From Reyranella soli (GTDB taxonomy: Bacteria; Pseudomonadota; Alphaproteobacteria; Reyranellales; Reyranellaceae), in contig NZ_BKAJ01000066.1 in assembly GCF_007992495.1 (NCBI RefSeq), forward strand, positions 42,739-106,738: a stretch of 64,000 nucleotides of DNA. Reading direction: 5' to 3'. A program made the position numbers and the translations under genes. This document shows positions 1 through 7,157 of the stretch, piece after piece. Positions within the stretch are counted from its first letter, which is position 1. Each line of letters begins with the position of its first letter. The notes under the pieces were generated by a model. It was not told the DNA's origin, searched no databases, and worked only from the letters and a program-made list of their open reading frames with translations.

Positions 1-484
1 CTCGTCACCGTCCCGCTGCTCGCTTGGCAGCAGTACCACGCGGCACTGCTGGTCATCCTGCTGAACCGGCTGATCGACGGCCTCGACGGCGCGATCGCCC
101 GCCACATCGGCACGACGCGGTTCGGCGGCTACCTCGACATCATGTGCGACATGGGCTTCTACGCCGCCGTACCGGTCGGCTTCGCGCTCGCCCGGCCCGA
201 CAACGCGCTGTGTGTGGGCGGCGCTGCTGCTGGCGTCCTTCGTCTGCACGGCGTCATCGTTCCTGGGCCGGGCTGTCCTCGCCGTACAACGCGATGAGCC
301 CGACGACGGCGCGCGGGGAACCAAGTCGTTCTTCCATGCCGCCGGCATCATCGAGGGTACGGAAACCATCGTCGCTTTCATCCTCTTCTGCCTCTTTCCG
401 ATGGCGTTTCCCTGGTTGGCCGGCGTCTTCGCCTTGCTGTGCTTCGGGACGGCTGCGGCTCGCGTTCTCGAGGCCAAAAAGTAA
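1..484 (+). pseudogene. CDP-alcohol phosphatidyltransferase, 5'-partial and frameshifted
   Basis: Membrane enzyme family that moves a phospho-alcohol onto CDP-activated lipid. The window opens inside the gene. Frame 1 (bases 1-210) carries the family signature DGLDGAIAR followed by GGYLDIMCD, i.e. the conserved DG..AR..G...D...D pattern. Homologous sequence then continues in frame 2 from base 212 (WAALLLASFVCTASSFLG, later GTKSFFHAAGIIEGTETI) to the stop at 482-484. The switch needs one extra base near 211, in the run ctgtgtgtggg. The catalytic motif and the C-terminal membrane part therefore lie in different frames. Either the gene is recently broken or the read has a single-base error; the sequence alone cannot decide. 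Family assignment is firm, pseudogene status is less so. Confidence 0.7.
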
Positions 485-614
485 TTTTTTTCAAACTCTT
501 ATCTATCGTCCTTAATGTTTTTATTGACGTTAGATTCAGGGTTGAGTACGTTTCTTCCCGTAACGGCCCCAGCAGAGGGCCGCATCCCCCTTTGAATCGA
601 CCCCCGAGAAATCA

Positions 615-779
615 ATGCTGTCCTTTTTCCGACGTCTAATGAAGAACACCCAAGGCGCCACGGTCGTTGAGTACACGCTTATCGCTTCGTTGATCGCCGT
701 GGCCGCCATCGCGTCAATGCGTTCGGTCGGTACGAAGGTTTCGAGTGTGTTGGGAGCGGTCGGACCGGCAATCAACTGA
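615..779 (+). CDS. Flp/Fap-type (type IVb) pilin
   Basis: A 54-residue pilin subunit precursor for Tad/Flp pili. It has a short basic leader (MLSFFRRLMKNTQG), then the class hallmark ATVVEYTLIASLIAVAAIA: cleavage by the prepilin peptidase is expected after the Gly, Glu is at +5, and a single hydrophobic helix follows. Length is normal for Flp. A GAGAA sequence just upstream can serve as the ribosome site. The gene stands alone and is closed by a strong terminator; a prepilin peptidase gene follows about 280 bases later. The rest of a tad operon is not visible, so function depends on tad genes elsewhere. Confidence 0.88.
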   Translation: MLSFFRRLMKNTQGATVVEYTLIASLIAVAAIASMRSVGTKVSSVLGAVGPAIN

Positions 780-807
780 ACGAATTGCCCGACGACAGAA
801 CTGCCAA

Positions 808-839
808 GGCGGCCCAGTAAATGGGCCGCCTTTTGTTTT
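808..839 (+). terminator. Rho-independent terminator after the Flp pilin
   Basis: A perfect 8-bp stem (GGCGGCCC at 808-815, GGGCCGCC at 823-830) with a 7-base loop is followed by a T-rich run (ttttgtttt). It lies 29 bases after the pilin stop and would uncouple the abundant pilin message from the downstream peptidase gene. Confidence 0.85.
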
Positions 840-899
840 GGGCCGCTATTAGATGTATGAGACTGGGATTTTTCCCTTTAAAAAGAACGTATTACAACC

Positions 900-938
900 T
901 TGACTTGAGGTAACACTGAAAATATCGTTCGTAACGAT
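900..938 (+). promoter_or_regulatory. Putative sigma-70 promoter with overlapping inverted repeat, upstream of the prepilin peptidase
   Basis: TTGACT (900-905) and TATCGT (923-928) are separated by 17 bases in an unusually AT-rich stretch (about 840-990). A perfect inverted repeat, ATCGTT-CGT-AACGAT (924-938), overlaps the -10 element, the usual position for a repressor operator. This is pattern-based; no regulator is identified. The rest of the 780-1060 gap holds only the pilin terminator. Confidence 0.4.
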
Positions 939-1060
939 TTTATCTGCTGTCCTTTGTTTGTTCATTCGTTTGGAAATTAGTTGTTGAGACTTATTTTCCC
1001 GGCCGTGCGTTTGCGGCCGATTCCTGACGAATCTAAGGGCGGCGGCACGATGAGTATCGG

Positions 1061-1567
1061 ATGTCGCTGTTTGCCTTTGTTCAGACCGGCTGCCTGATCG
1101 CCTTCGCGCTGCTCCTGGTGCTCGCGGCTTGGCAGGACTGGCGCATGATGCAGATCGCCGACGGGATCTCGCTCGAGATCATCGCGCTCTTCGTCGTCTG
1201 GGCCGCGGCGGGCTTCGTTTCGGGCACTTTCTCCCTGTTCGATCTGGCGATGGCGCTGGTCTGCGCGGCCGGCATGTTCGGCCTCTGCACACTCGCTTTC
1301 GCCGCCGGCGCCATGGGCGGCGGCGACGTCAAGCTCGCGGCGGCCGTCAGCCTGTTCGCCGGGCCGGTCCTGATCCTCGACTTCGTCCTGGTGACGGCCG
1401 TGGTCGGCGGACTCCTGGGACTGGCGATCCTGGCCGGCGCGCCGATCGGTCCCGTCGCCCCGGCGGGCGACGGCACGGTGCGGGCGCGCCTGCGCAGCAA
1501 CCTTCCATATGGTCCGGCGATCGCCGTGGGCGGCCTGTCGGTCGCCCTGGCCCACGCCTTGACGTGA
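1061..1567 (+). CDS. Prepilin peptidase, A24 family (CpaA/TadV type)
   Basis: A 168-residue polytopic membrane aspartyl protease expected to cleave the leader of Flp-type prepilins. Both catalytic aspartate contexts are present: AAWQDWRMMQIAD (residues about 22-34) and the family motif GGGDVKL (about 86-92). Hydrophobic segments fill most of the rest. Length matches the short CpaA form without an N-methylation domain. Start choice is imperfect: a purine-rich aagggcggcgg precedes an out-of-frame ATG at 1050, whereas the ATG at 1061 opens the frame with homology. The obvious partner is the Flp pilin upstream; the broken cpaB follows directly. Confidence 0.85.
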   Translation: MSLFAFVQTGCLIAFALLLVLAAWQDWRMMQIADGISLEIIALFVVWAAAGFVSGTFSLFDLAMALVCAAGMFGLCTLAFAAGAMGGGDVKLAAAVSLFAGPVLILDFVLVTAVVGGLLGLAILAGAPIGPVAPAGDGTVRARLRSNLPYGPAIAVGGLSVALAHALT

Positions 1568-1586
1568 CGCAAAGAGGGGAAGCGTC

Positions 1587-1852
1587 ATGAACAGCAAGCG
1601 TATCGTCTTCCTGCGCTGCTCGCCGTGATCGTTGCCGGCACCACGGCCTTCCTCGCACGCGCCTGGCTGCAGGCCGAGCGCGCCGCGATCGCCGCCCAGA
1701 TCGGCGGCCCCAAGCCCGTCGCCGCGCCGGCGGTGCAGGTGCTGGTGGCGCGCAATGCGCTACGCACGGGCCAGCTGATCAAGCCCGAGGACCGTAGCGC
1801 CGAACTCAGGCGCAATCCAAACTTCTTCCCGCAATCCGCTGCTAGCGGCTAG
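1587..1852 (+). pseudogene. cpaB: Broken Flp pilus assembly protein CpaB
   Basis: ATG at 1587 follows the RBS-like gagggga and opens MNSKRIVFL, a typical CpaB start, but this frame stops after 13 codons. The continuation LLAVIVAGTTAFLARAWLQAERAAI lies in another frame (around 1616 onward), so there is a frameshift near 1612. The second frame reaches the beginning of the SAF domain (VQVLVARNALRTGQLIKPED) and then ends in unrelated residues at 1852. CpaB is normally about 250-300 residues, so roughly the C-terminal two thirds are missing. This is a remnant of a tad operon of which the pilin and peptidase genes survive. Confidence 0.75.
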
Positions 1853-1875
1853 AGTGGCGGGGAAGGGGGAAGATC

Positions 1876-2454
1876 ATGCGCGGACTTCGACTCGGCACTT
1901 TCGGTTTCATGGGCGGCCTCGCCGCGTTGACGATGATGGCGGCAGCGGCTCCGGCACAGACGCCGCGCAGCAGCATCGACATGCAATCGAGCCAGCCCGT
2001 GCCGGAATTCAAAGATCCCAAGACGGGGCAGATCTGGACACCGCTCAATGTCGGCCAGCAGAGCGGCCCGCCGACGCCGCAGGACCTCGCCTTCGATCCA
2101 CTGAGCCAGGCGGTCTACGTCAAGGGCGTGGTGACGCAGAAGCCGAGCATCGTGCCGCTGTCGTCGGTGCCGATCACGGCGGGCCCGACGGTGCCGATCG
2201 TCAATATCGGCGACGCCACCTTGAGCGCCATCCCCGGCAAGCGCTGGCAGGTCGTGCTCTACCTGCAGAACAACAGCGCCAGCACCGTAGTGCCGCTGCT
2301 GACCTGCCGCTTCACCAACTCGAGCAGGCTGGTCGAGGAGACGCACGTGCTGGTGCCCGCCGTCGGCGCCGGCCTGCGCGTCGGCATGATCATCTACGGA
2401 CCCAAGACCGACCTGTTCGTCGACCGCGCCAATTGCGGCGTGAAGTCGCCTTAG
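1876..2454 (+). CDS. Secreted hypothetical protein, paralogue of the product of 12132-12683
   Basis: A 192-residue protein of unknown function. It has an N-terminal signal peptide (MRGLRLG then a hydrophobic Ala-rich run ending at APAQ, about residue 28), preceded by the ribosome site gggggaag. The mature part contains GQIWTPLNV, VPITAGPTVPIV, an IPGKRWQVVLYLQNNS segment and two cysteines (CRFTNSS; RANCGV). The same order of motifs recurs in the gene at 12132, so the two are paralogues. It ends one strand of a convergent pair, closed by a bidirectional hairpin. The composition suggests a periplasmic or surface beta-rich domain, but no enzymatic motif is visible. Confidence 0.7.
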   Translation: MRGLRLGTFGFMGGLAALTMMAAAAPAQTPRSSIDMQSSQPVPEFKDPKTGQIWTPLNVGQQSGPPTPQDLAFDPLSQAVYVKGVVTQKPSIVPLSSVPITAGPTVPIVNIGDATLSAIPGKRWQVVLYLQNNSASTVVPLLTCRFTNSSRLVEETHVLVPAVGAGLRVGMIIYGPKTDLFVDRANCGVKSP

Positions 2455-2456
2455 TC

Positions 2457-2485
2457 GGGAGCGCGGGCCAGAGGCCCGCGCTCCC
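2457..2485. terminator. Bidirectional hairpin between convergent genes; repeated element
   Basis: A perfect 13-bp stem (2457-2469 with 2473-2485) around the loop AGA fills the 32-base gap between the secreted protein and the SDR gene. Nearly the same sequence (GGAGCGCGGG stem) occurs at 14804-14830 between another convergent pair, so this is a dispersed palindromic element used as a shared terminator. Confidence 0.75.
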
Positions 2486-2486
2486 G

Positions 2487-3251
2487 TCAGCCCAATACCG
2501 AATACCCGCCGTCGACGGTGATGGCGGCGCCGGTCACGAAATCGGACGCCGCCGCGGCCAGGAACACCGCGATGCCGGCGAAGTCCGACGGCTCGCCCCA
2601 GCGGCCGGCCGGCGTGCGGCGCAGCACGTTGTCGTGCAGCCCCTGGATCTGTTCGCGGGCGCGGCGGGTCAGGGCGGTGTCGATCCAGCCCGGCAGGATG
2701 GCGTTGACCTGGATGTTGTCCTTGGCCCACGCGGTCGCCATCGACTTGGTCATCTGCACCATGCCGCCCTTGCTCGCAGCGTAGGCGGTGGCGAAGGGGG
2801 CGCCGAAGATCGACATCATCGAGCCGATATTGATGATCTTGCCCATGCCGCCCTTCTTCATCTCGGAATAGGCGGCGTGGCTGCAGATGAAGGCGCTGGT
2901 GAGGTTGCTGTCCATCACCGTGTGCCATTCCGCGACCGTGTACTGCTCAGGCTGCTTGCGGATCGACATGCCGGCGTTGTTGACCAGGATATCGAGCCGG
3001 CCGTGCGCCTTCACCGTGTCGGCCATCAGCGCGCGGCAGGAGTCTTCCTTCAGCACGTCGACCGGGATGGCGCTCGCCCTCGCGCCGGCCTCCTGGATCT
3101 GCTTGACCGCGTCGGCATTCTTGGCGGCATCGCGACCCGCGACGACGATGGTGGCGCCGGCGCGCGCCATGCCCAGCGCCATGCCGAGTCCAATGCCGCC
3201 ATTGCCGCCTGTGACCACGGCGACGCGGCCGGAAAGATCGAAAAGCTCCAT
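2487..3251 (-). CDS. SDR family oxidoreductase
   Basis: A 254-residue classical short-chain dehydrogenase/reductase, NAD(P)-dependent and cytoplasmic. The cofactor motif TGGNGGIG is at about residues 14-21 and NNAG at about 90-93. The catalytic set is complete: Asn of SNLTSAF, Ser of IGSMMS, and YAASK. The C-terminal end (GAAITVDGGYSVLG) is the usual SDR ending. The overall pattern resembles 2-deoxy-D-gluconate 3-dehydrogenase/gluconate 5-dehydrogenase members (KduD/Ga5DH), but substrate cannot be read from sequence. It is a single gene, divergent from nothing obvious, and its 3' end faces the secreted-protein gene. Confidence 0.85.
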   Translation of the reverse strand: MELFDLSGRVAVVTGGNGGIGLGMALGMARAGATIVVAGRDAAKNADAVKQIQEAGARASAIPVDVLKEDSCRALMADTVKAHGRLDILVNNAGMSIRKQPEQYTVAEWHTVMDSNLTSAFICSHAAYSEMKKGGMGKIINIGSMMSIFGAPFATAYAASKGGMVQMTKSMATAWAKDNIQVNAILPGWIDTALTRRAREQIQGLHDNVLRRTPAGRWGEPSDFAGIAVFLAAAASDFVTGAAITVDGGYSVLG

Positions 3252-3477
3252 GTCCAGGTTCCTCCCTCAGGTCGGCCTGTATAGCGAACCGAAGCAACCC
3301 GGAACAACGCTGCTCGTTAACTGCAGGCATGGAGATCGGGAGAGGGCACAAGCGTCCCTCCCTGCAGTCGAGTTCGCGGTGCGCCGGCCGGGCTGACCGA
3401 CGCGTTGCGAATGAGGGTGGCGGCGGTCGCAAGGCCGCCGCCATTCTGTTTTCGGGAAATACACACGACCTCAAATT

Positions 3478-3501
3478 CCTCTCCCCCTAGCGGGGGAGAG
3501 G
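3478..3501. repeat. Short palindromic hairpin in a 290-base non-coding gap
   Basis: CCTCTCCCCC (3478-3487) and GGGGGAGAGG (3492-3501) form a perfect 10-bp stem with loop TAGC. The same gap (3252-3542) also holds a GC-rich hairpin (GGCGGCGG...CCGCCGCC, about 3420-3443) followed by a short T run. Both lie downstream of the leftward gene at 3543-3791 and may terminate it. No gene is recognisable in this gap. Confidence 0.5.
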
Positions 3502-3542
3502 AGCATGAACGATGCCGAGATGGATAGGGCGAGAACTCCTCA

Positions 3543-3791
3543 CTAAGGTCCGGACTTGGTCGGCGCACCATCTTCCTGGAGGTCAGGGAGACCGAGCTTT
3601 TCCTGTGCCTTCTTGACGTCGGCGAACAGGCTGTGCTCGCCTTCGGTCATGCCTTCCTCGGTCGCGACCTGCATCAGGCGCGCGTCGAGCTCCCACTGCT
3701 TGAGGATGGCAGCCTTCTCTTTCCGGTCGAGATCCTTGCACGCGACAACGTCGGTGGGATGCTTGAAGACGCTGCTCGGATTGGTCATGGC
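3543..3791 (-). CDS. Small conserved alphaproteobacterial protein, putative EcfG regulon member
   Basis: An 82-residue soluble protein of unknown function, MTNPSSVFKHPTDVV..., with a charged helical body (DRKEKAAILKQWELDARLMQVATEEGM). Proteins of this look (start, then KxxILxxWExDAR) are common hypothetical proteins in Rhizobiales and relatives. I prefer the ATG at 3791 because aagaagg lies just upstream; an in-frame ATG at 3830 would add 13 residues but would leave almost no leader from the predicted promoter (3846-3871). The EcfG-type promoter and the position next to nepR suggest a stress-induced protein. Confidence 0.65.
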   Translation of the reverse strand, partial: AMTNPSSVFKHPTDVVACKDLDRKEKAAILKQWELDARLMQVATEEGMTEGEHSLFADVKKAQEKLGLPDLQEDGAPTKSGP

Positions 3792-3845
3792 CTTCTTCTT
3801 GTCTTCGCTGGCGAGCATGTCGGTCTCCATCTGGTGAGACAGGAG

Positions 3846-3871
3846 AACGGATGGCCGCTTGCCGAAGTTCC
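3846..3871 (-). promoter_or_regulatory. EcfG-type promoter, GGAAC-N17-CGTT, for the 3543-3791 gene
   Basis: On the minus strand GGAAC (3867-3871) and CGTT (3846-3849) are 17 bases apart, the consensus form for EcfG-class sigma factors. It lies between the end of nepR and the small gene and reads toward the latter. Confidence 0.6.
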
Positions 3872-3878
3872 TCTTTCG

Positions 3879-4151
3879 CTACGCCTTCTTGCCGCCCGGC
3901 GTCTTGCTGCCCGGACCGCCTTTGCCGTCATCGGCGTTGGCCGCGTCGTGATCGATCAGGCTGAGAAGGTCGTTGGGCAGCGGCTCGCTCGCGATCTCGT
4001 CGTACATCGCGTGGAGCTGCTTCTGCAGCCACATGTCGAAGGGTCGCTCGGCGGACGCCTTGGCGGGTCGCGCCGTCTTTCCATCCGCAGCCTTCGGCCC
4101 CGCCTTGGACGCCGGGGCCGGAGGACGCCGCCTGTTGTCATCAGAGGCCAT
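3879..4151 (-). CDS. nepR: NepR family anti-sigma factor
   Basis: A 90-residue anti-sigma factor that holds EcfG inactive until phosphorylated PhyR captures it. The diagnostic segment FDMWLQKQLHAMYDEIASEPLPNDLLSLI (residues about 38-66) matches the NepR core of two amphipathic helices with an LxxMYDE motif. Flanks are low-complexity basic and Gly/Lys-rich, as usual for the family. Start chosen at 4151: gaggag precedes this ATG by a good distance, while a longer in-frame start at 4229 has no such site. It lies 115 bases downstream of an ecfG gene on the same strand, the usual partnership although the reverse order is commoner. Confidence 0.88.
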   Translation of the reverse strand: MASDDNRRRPPAPASKAGPKAADGKTARPAKASAERPFDMWLQKQLHAMYDEIASEPLPNDLLSLIDHDAANADDGKGGPGSKTPGGKKA

Positions 4152-4266
4152 GACGTTCTCCTCGGGGAATGCTGCCCATTCCTCCGGGTCCCGTCTGAGC
4201 CATTGATCTCTCCCCCACGAACTATCCATGACTATACTACAACCTCACGCCGTCTTCGGAAGGGGA

Positions 4267-4848
4267 TTAGCGGTGCTGCTCCTGGTGCACCTCGTCGGCG
4301 TCGCGGTCGGCGGCGATGTCGACGCTGTTCGCCGGGCGCGGCTTGGTCTCGCCTTCCAGCAACAGGCGCTCAAGGGTGTCGCGAGCGCGGCTGATGCGGC
4401 TCTTCACCGTGCCCACCGACACGCCGGTGTGCTGCGCGATCACCTCGTAGGGCAGGCCCTCGAGGACCGCCAGCAGCAACGCCTCGCGCTGAGTCGGTGC
4501 GAGCTTGGCGAAGGCGGAGACGAACTCGCGCATCACCAGACCGCTCTCCTGATGCGCCGGATGCGACAGCGATTCGGCGATCGCCGTATCGACCGGCACG
4601 GTGGGCCGCTGACGGCGCAGGCCGGAAATGAACTCGTTGCGCTGGATGCGGAACAGCCACGCCGCGAGGTTGGTGCCCGGCTGGAAGCTGTGGCGTCCAG
4701 TCAATGCCTTGATGACGGTGTCGTGGACCAGGTCATCTGCTGCGTCGCGATCACGCGTCAGCGACAGTGCGTAGATCCGCAGCCGCGGAAGGATGGCCTT
4801 CAGCTGCTCGTGGAAGTCGCGAATGTCGTTGCTCGTTTCGGTGGCCAT
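4267..4848 (-). CDS. ecfG: EcfG-type RNA polymerase sigma factor (first copy)
   Basis: A 193-residue ECF sigma factor of the general stress type. Region 2 (LPRLRIYALSLTRDRDAADDLVHDTVIKAL, residues about 20-49) carries the DDLVxDT signature, followed by TNLAAWLFRIQRNEFI. Region 4 (LAPTQREALLLAVLEGLPYEVIAQHTGVSVGTVKSRISRARD, about 115-156) contains the helix-turn-helix. A 35-residue acidic tail follows. It is upstream of nepR on the same strand and a second, similar sigma gene lies 101 bases behind it. Expected to direct transcription from GGAAC-N16/17-CGTT promoters, several of which are in this window. Confidence 0.88.
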   Translation of the reverse strand: MATETSNDIRDFHEQLKAILPRLRIYALSLTRDRDAADDLVHDTVIKALTGRHSFQPGTNLAAWLFRIQRNEFISGLRRQRPTVPVDTAIAESLSHPAHQESGLVMREFVSAFAKLAPTQREALLLAVLEGLPYEVIAQHTGVSVGTVKSRISRARDTLERLLLEGETKPRPANSVDIAADRDADEVHQEQHR

Positions 4849-4949
4849 GAACCTCTCCAGAAATTCCGAACGATCAACTAATGCTGAGTTATTGAAAAGG
4901 TTACATGCCGGCGCGGGCTCGCGCCCAAGGCATTGAAATTGCTGGCTTT

Positions 4950-5417
4950 TTATCCGAGCTTACCTGACAGCTGCTTGCGCGCCCGCGAAACGCGCGCCTT
5001 GAGCGTGCCCACCGAGCAGCCGCACAGCGCAGCCGCTTCCTCATATGAAAAGCCGCCGGCGCCGACCAGCACGAGCGCCTCGCGCGACTGCGGACTGAGC
5101 TCGAACAGGGCCGACGAGAGCTCCTTGAGCGCGAGCGCGGCTTCGGGATTGTCGACGGCGGTGAGCATCGGCGCCGTGTCACTGTCGATCGAAGCGGGAC
5201 GTCGACGTTGCGTGCGCAAATCCGAATAGAAGCGATTGCGCATGATGGTGAACAGCCAGCCTTTGAGATTGGTGCCGGGCGCGAACTGGTCCTGCTTGTC
5301 GAGCGCCGACAGAATGGTGTTCTGCACGAGATCATCGGCGGACTCGCGTTCGCGGCACAGGAAGCGCGAGAACGCACGAAGGTCTGGAAGCAACGCCACG
5401 ATGTCGTCCCTAATCAT
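4950..5417 (-). CDS. EcfG-like RNA polymerase sigma factor (second copy)
   Basis: A 155-residue ECF sigma factor related to the one next to it. Region 2: ALLPDLRAFSRFLCRERESADDLVQNTI and TNLKGWLFTIMRNRFYSDL. Region 4: LSPQSREALVLVGAGGFSYEEAAALCGCSVGTLKARVSRARKQL. It lacks the longer C-terminal tail of the first copy and region 4 differs clearly (GAGGFSYEEAAALCG versus LEGLPYEVIAQHTG). Start taken at 5417 (MIRDDIVALLPDL), with gggag upstream; a longer frame to 5534 exists, but those residues look non-homologous. Two EcfG paralogues are common in alphaproteobacteria and may divide promoters between them. Confidence 0.83.
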   Translation of the reverse strand: MIRDDIVALLPDLRAFSRFLCRERESADDLVQNTILSALDKQDQFAPGTNLKGWLFTIMRNRFYSDLRTQRRRPASIDSDTAPMLTAVDNPEAALALKELSSALFELSPQSREALVLVGAGGFSYEEAAALCGCSVGTLKARVSRARKQLSGKLG

Positions 5418-5530
5418 CGAGCGCAGATCTCCCGCGACGAAAGTGAGTCTCGATCGGCCGCCCTCTATGTGGGCAATCGCCTGCTGCCGCGCAAAGGAAA
5501 TCTGCCCATGCCCCTTGCCAGGTCTCTTGG

Positions 5531-5555
5531 GCAACCGCGTCAGTAGTGCTGCGTT
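5531..5555 (+). promoter_or_regulatory. EcfG-like promoter variant, GCAAC-N16-CGTT, before csbD-like gene
   Basis: GCAAC (5531-5535) and CGTTGA (from 5552) are 16 bases apart and read toward the CsbD gene at 5606. One base of the -35 differs from the usual GGAAC. The same variant recurs at 11481 and, on the other strand, at 15439. Confidence 0.5.
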
Positions 5556-5605
5556 GAGCGGACGTCGCGCAAGGCGACGAATCCATCCATTGAAAGGACA
5601 ACCAG

Positions 5606-5803
5606 ATGAACTGGGATCGCGTTGAAGGCAATTGGAAGCAGCTTACCGGCAAGGTCAAGGAGAAGTGGGGCAAGCTGACCGAGGACGACATCACTGTCAT
5701 CAACGGCAAGCAGGACCAGCTCGTTGGCCGCATCCAGGAACGCTACGGCATCGCCAAGGACGAGGCGGAGCGTCAGGTCGATAGCTGGATCAACCGCATG
5801 TAG
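5606..5803 (+). CDS. CsbD family stress protein (cytoplasmic)
   Basis: A 65-residue hydrophilic CsbD-like protein. MNWDRVEGNWKQLTGKVKEKWGKLTEDD is the family N-terminus and KQDQLVGRIQERYG its second conserved block; length is standard. CsbD was first known as a general stress protein of Bacillus; biochemical function remains unclear. aaaggacaaccag upstream is a good ribosome site. An EcfG-like promoter lies about 50 bases upstream, in keeping with a stress role, and a second CsbD with a signal peptide is encoded at 11794. Confidence 0.9.
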   Translation: MNWDRVEGNWKQLTGKVKEKWGKLTEDDITVINGKQDQLVGRIQERYGIAKDEAERQVDSWINRM

Positions 5804-5813
5804 CGGTCCACGG

Positions 5814-5838
5814 GGAACCCTGTGCCGCATCCTGCGTT
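5814..5838 (+). promoter_or_regulatory. EcfG-type promoter, GGAAC-N16-CGTT, before a 27-residue membrane protein
   Basis: GGAAC (5814-5818) and CGTT (5835-5838) are exactly 16 bases apart. The site begins 11 bases after the CsbD stop and reads into the tiny gene at 5867, giving it its own stress promoter. Confidence 0.65.
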
Positions 5839-5866
5839 GTAACCGCAGAATCTAGGGAGGTTAGCT

Positions 5867-5950
5867 ATGGGACGCGCAGCGGTGCTGTGGCTCCTGGGAG
5901 TGCCGATCCCGGTGCTCTTGCTGATGTGGGTGCTTGGCTGGCTGCATTGA
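5867..5950 (+). CDS. 27-residue single-span membrane protein
   Basis: Small ORF MGRAAVLWLLGVPIPVLLLMWVLGWLH. It is one hydrophobic helix with a central Pro-x-Pro, ending in Trp-Leu-His. An excellent ribosome site (agggagg, 7 bases before ATG) and an EcfG-type promoter 29 bases upstream argue that it is real. Tiny proteins of this type, often beside csbD, are frequent in rhizobial genomes. Function is unknown; a membrane stress role is a guess from context. Confidence 0.65.
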   Translation: MGRAAVLWLLGVPIPVLLLMWVLGWLH

Positions 5951-5989
5951 GGCGGCCAGTGCAGGAACCGGGAAAGAATGGAGAGCAGT

Positions 5990-6211
5990 ATGAGGTTTCA
6001 CGTGTTGAAGCTGACCGTGGCGATTGCCGGCGTTGGCATGCTGACGGCAGCATGCGGCGAGCGGCCGGTCGACCGCGCGCTGACGGGCGGCGCGATCGGC
6101 GCGGCCTCCGGCGCGGTGGTTGGCTCGACCGTCGGTTCGCCGGTAGCGGGTGCAGTGGTTGGCGGCGCAGCGGGCGCCACGATCGGTGCGGTAACGGCGC
6201 CGGAGCGCTAG
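5990..6211 (+). CDS. Glycine-zipper lipoprotein
   Basis: A 73-residue predicted lipoprotein. The signal peptide ends in the lipobox LTAAC (Cys near residue 22). The mature part is almost entirely small residues in glycine-zipper register (GGAIGAASGAVVGSTVGSPVAG, GGAAGATIGAV), as in the 17-kDa surface antigen/OmpA-linked glycine-zipper proteins, which insert in or pack against membranes. Start at 5990 fits ggagag five bases upstream; an in-frame ATG at 5978 is possible. It sits between the stress membrane peptide and phyR. No EcfG site was found directly before it. Confidence 0.75.
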   Translation: MRFHVLKLTVAIAGVGMLTAACGERPVDRALTGGAIGAASGAVVGSTVGSPVAGAVVGGAAGATIGAVTAPER

Positions 6212-6343
6212 GTATCGAAATACGTCATCATCCGTGCGGGCCTGAAGATTTGTCCTGCGCGACGGTCGGCGTAATGTATGCAACGGCCGGTCCCGGTTTC
6301 GAGGGGGCCGGCCGTCGCTCGTGACCAAACGAGGGAGAGAACC

Positions 6344-7141
6344 GTGGCAGAGGGACCAGCCACCAACAAGATGTCTGAAGCGATCAGCAGGGCACTGCCC
6401 TTTCTGAGGCGCTATGCGCGAGCCGTCACCGGCTCCCAGAAACGCGGTGACGAATGGGTGCGGCTGTGCGCCGAGGTCGCCATGCAGCAGCCCGACCTCG
6501 TCGCCCAGACCGAGGACACCAAGCTCGGCGTCTTCACGCTGTTCCACCGGCTGCAACAGCCGTTCGGCGGACTGGAACAGGCGGGCAGCGAAAACAGCGT
6601 CAGCGGCCGGCTGAAGGAATCGCTCACCGACATGGCGCCCTTGCAGCGCCAGGTGCTCCTGCTCACCGTGCTCGAGGGCTTCACCGTGGCCGATGCCGCG
6701 AAGATCCTCGGCATCGAGACCGAGGCGGCCGAGCGCAGCCTCGACGAGGCGCGCCGCGAGCTGCAGCGCGTCGCGGCCGTGCGCGTTCTGGTCATCGAGG
6801 ACGAGGCGGTGATCGCGCTCGACGTCGCCGACATCGTCCGCAACGCCGGCCATCAGGTGGTCGGCATCGCGGCGACGGAAAAGACCGCCGTCGAGCTCGC
6901 CAAGCAGCATTCGCCGCACCTCGTGCTGGCCGACATCCAGCTGCGCGGCGGCGACAGCGGCATCGCCGCGGTCAACCAGATCATGCGCTCGATAAACGTG
7001 CCCGTGATCTTCGTCACCGGCTATCCCGAGCGGCTGCTGACGGGCAAGCAGGTCGAACCTGCCTTCGTCATCTCCAAGCCGTTCGATCCCGATCTTCTCC
7101 GCGCGGCGATCGCCCAGGCGCTCGATACCGTCGCGATCTGA
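6344..7141 (+). CDS. phyR: PhyR-type anti-anti-sigma response regulator
   Basis: A 265-residue central switch of the alphaproteobacterial general stress response. The N-terminal half is a sigma-like domain (residues about 10-145, with LTDMAPLQRQVLLLTVLEGFTVADAAKILGIETEAAERSL resembling region 4). The C-terminal half is a receiver (VRVLVIEDEAVIALDVADIV, phospho-acceptor D197 in LVLADIQL, TGY and the conserved Lys in ISKPFDP). When phosphorylated, PhyR binds NepR and frees EcfG. The GTG at 6344 is chosen because gagggagag sits just before it. Two kinase genes follow on the same strand, the first 16 bases away. Confidence 0.92.
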   Translation: MAEGPATNKMSEAISRALPFLRRYARAVTGSQKRGDEWVRLCAEVAMQQPDLVAQTEDTKLGVFTLFHRLQQPFGGLEQAGSENSVSGRLKESLTDMAPLQRQVLLLTVLEGFTVADAAKILGIETEAAERSLDEARRELQRVAAVRVLVIEDEAVIALDVADIVRNAGHQVVGIAATEKTAVELAKQHSPHLVLADIQLRGGDSGIAAVNQIMRSINVPVIFVTGYPERLLTGKQVEPAFVISKPFDPDLLRAAIAQALDTVAI

Positions 7142-7157
7142 AGACCGGAGCGGCGCG

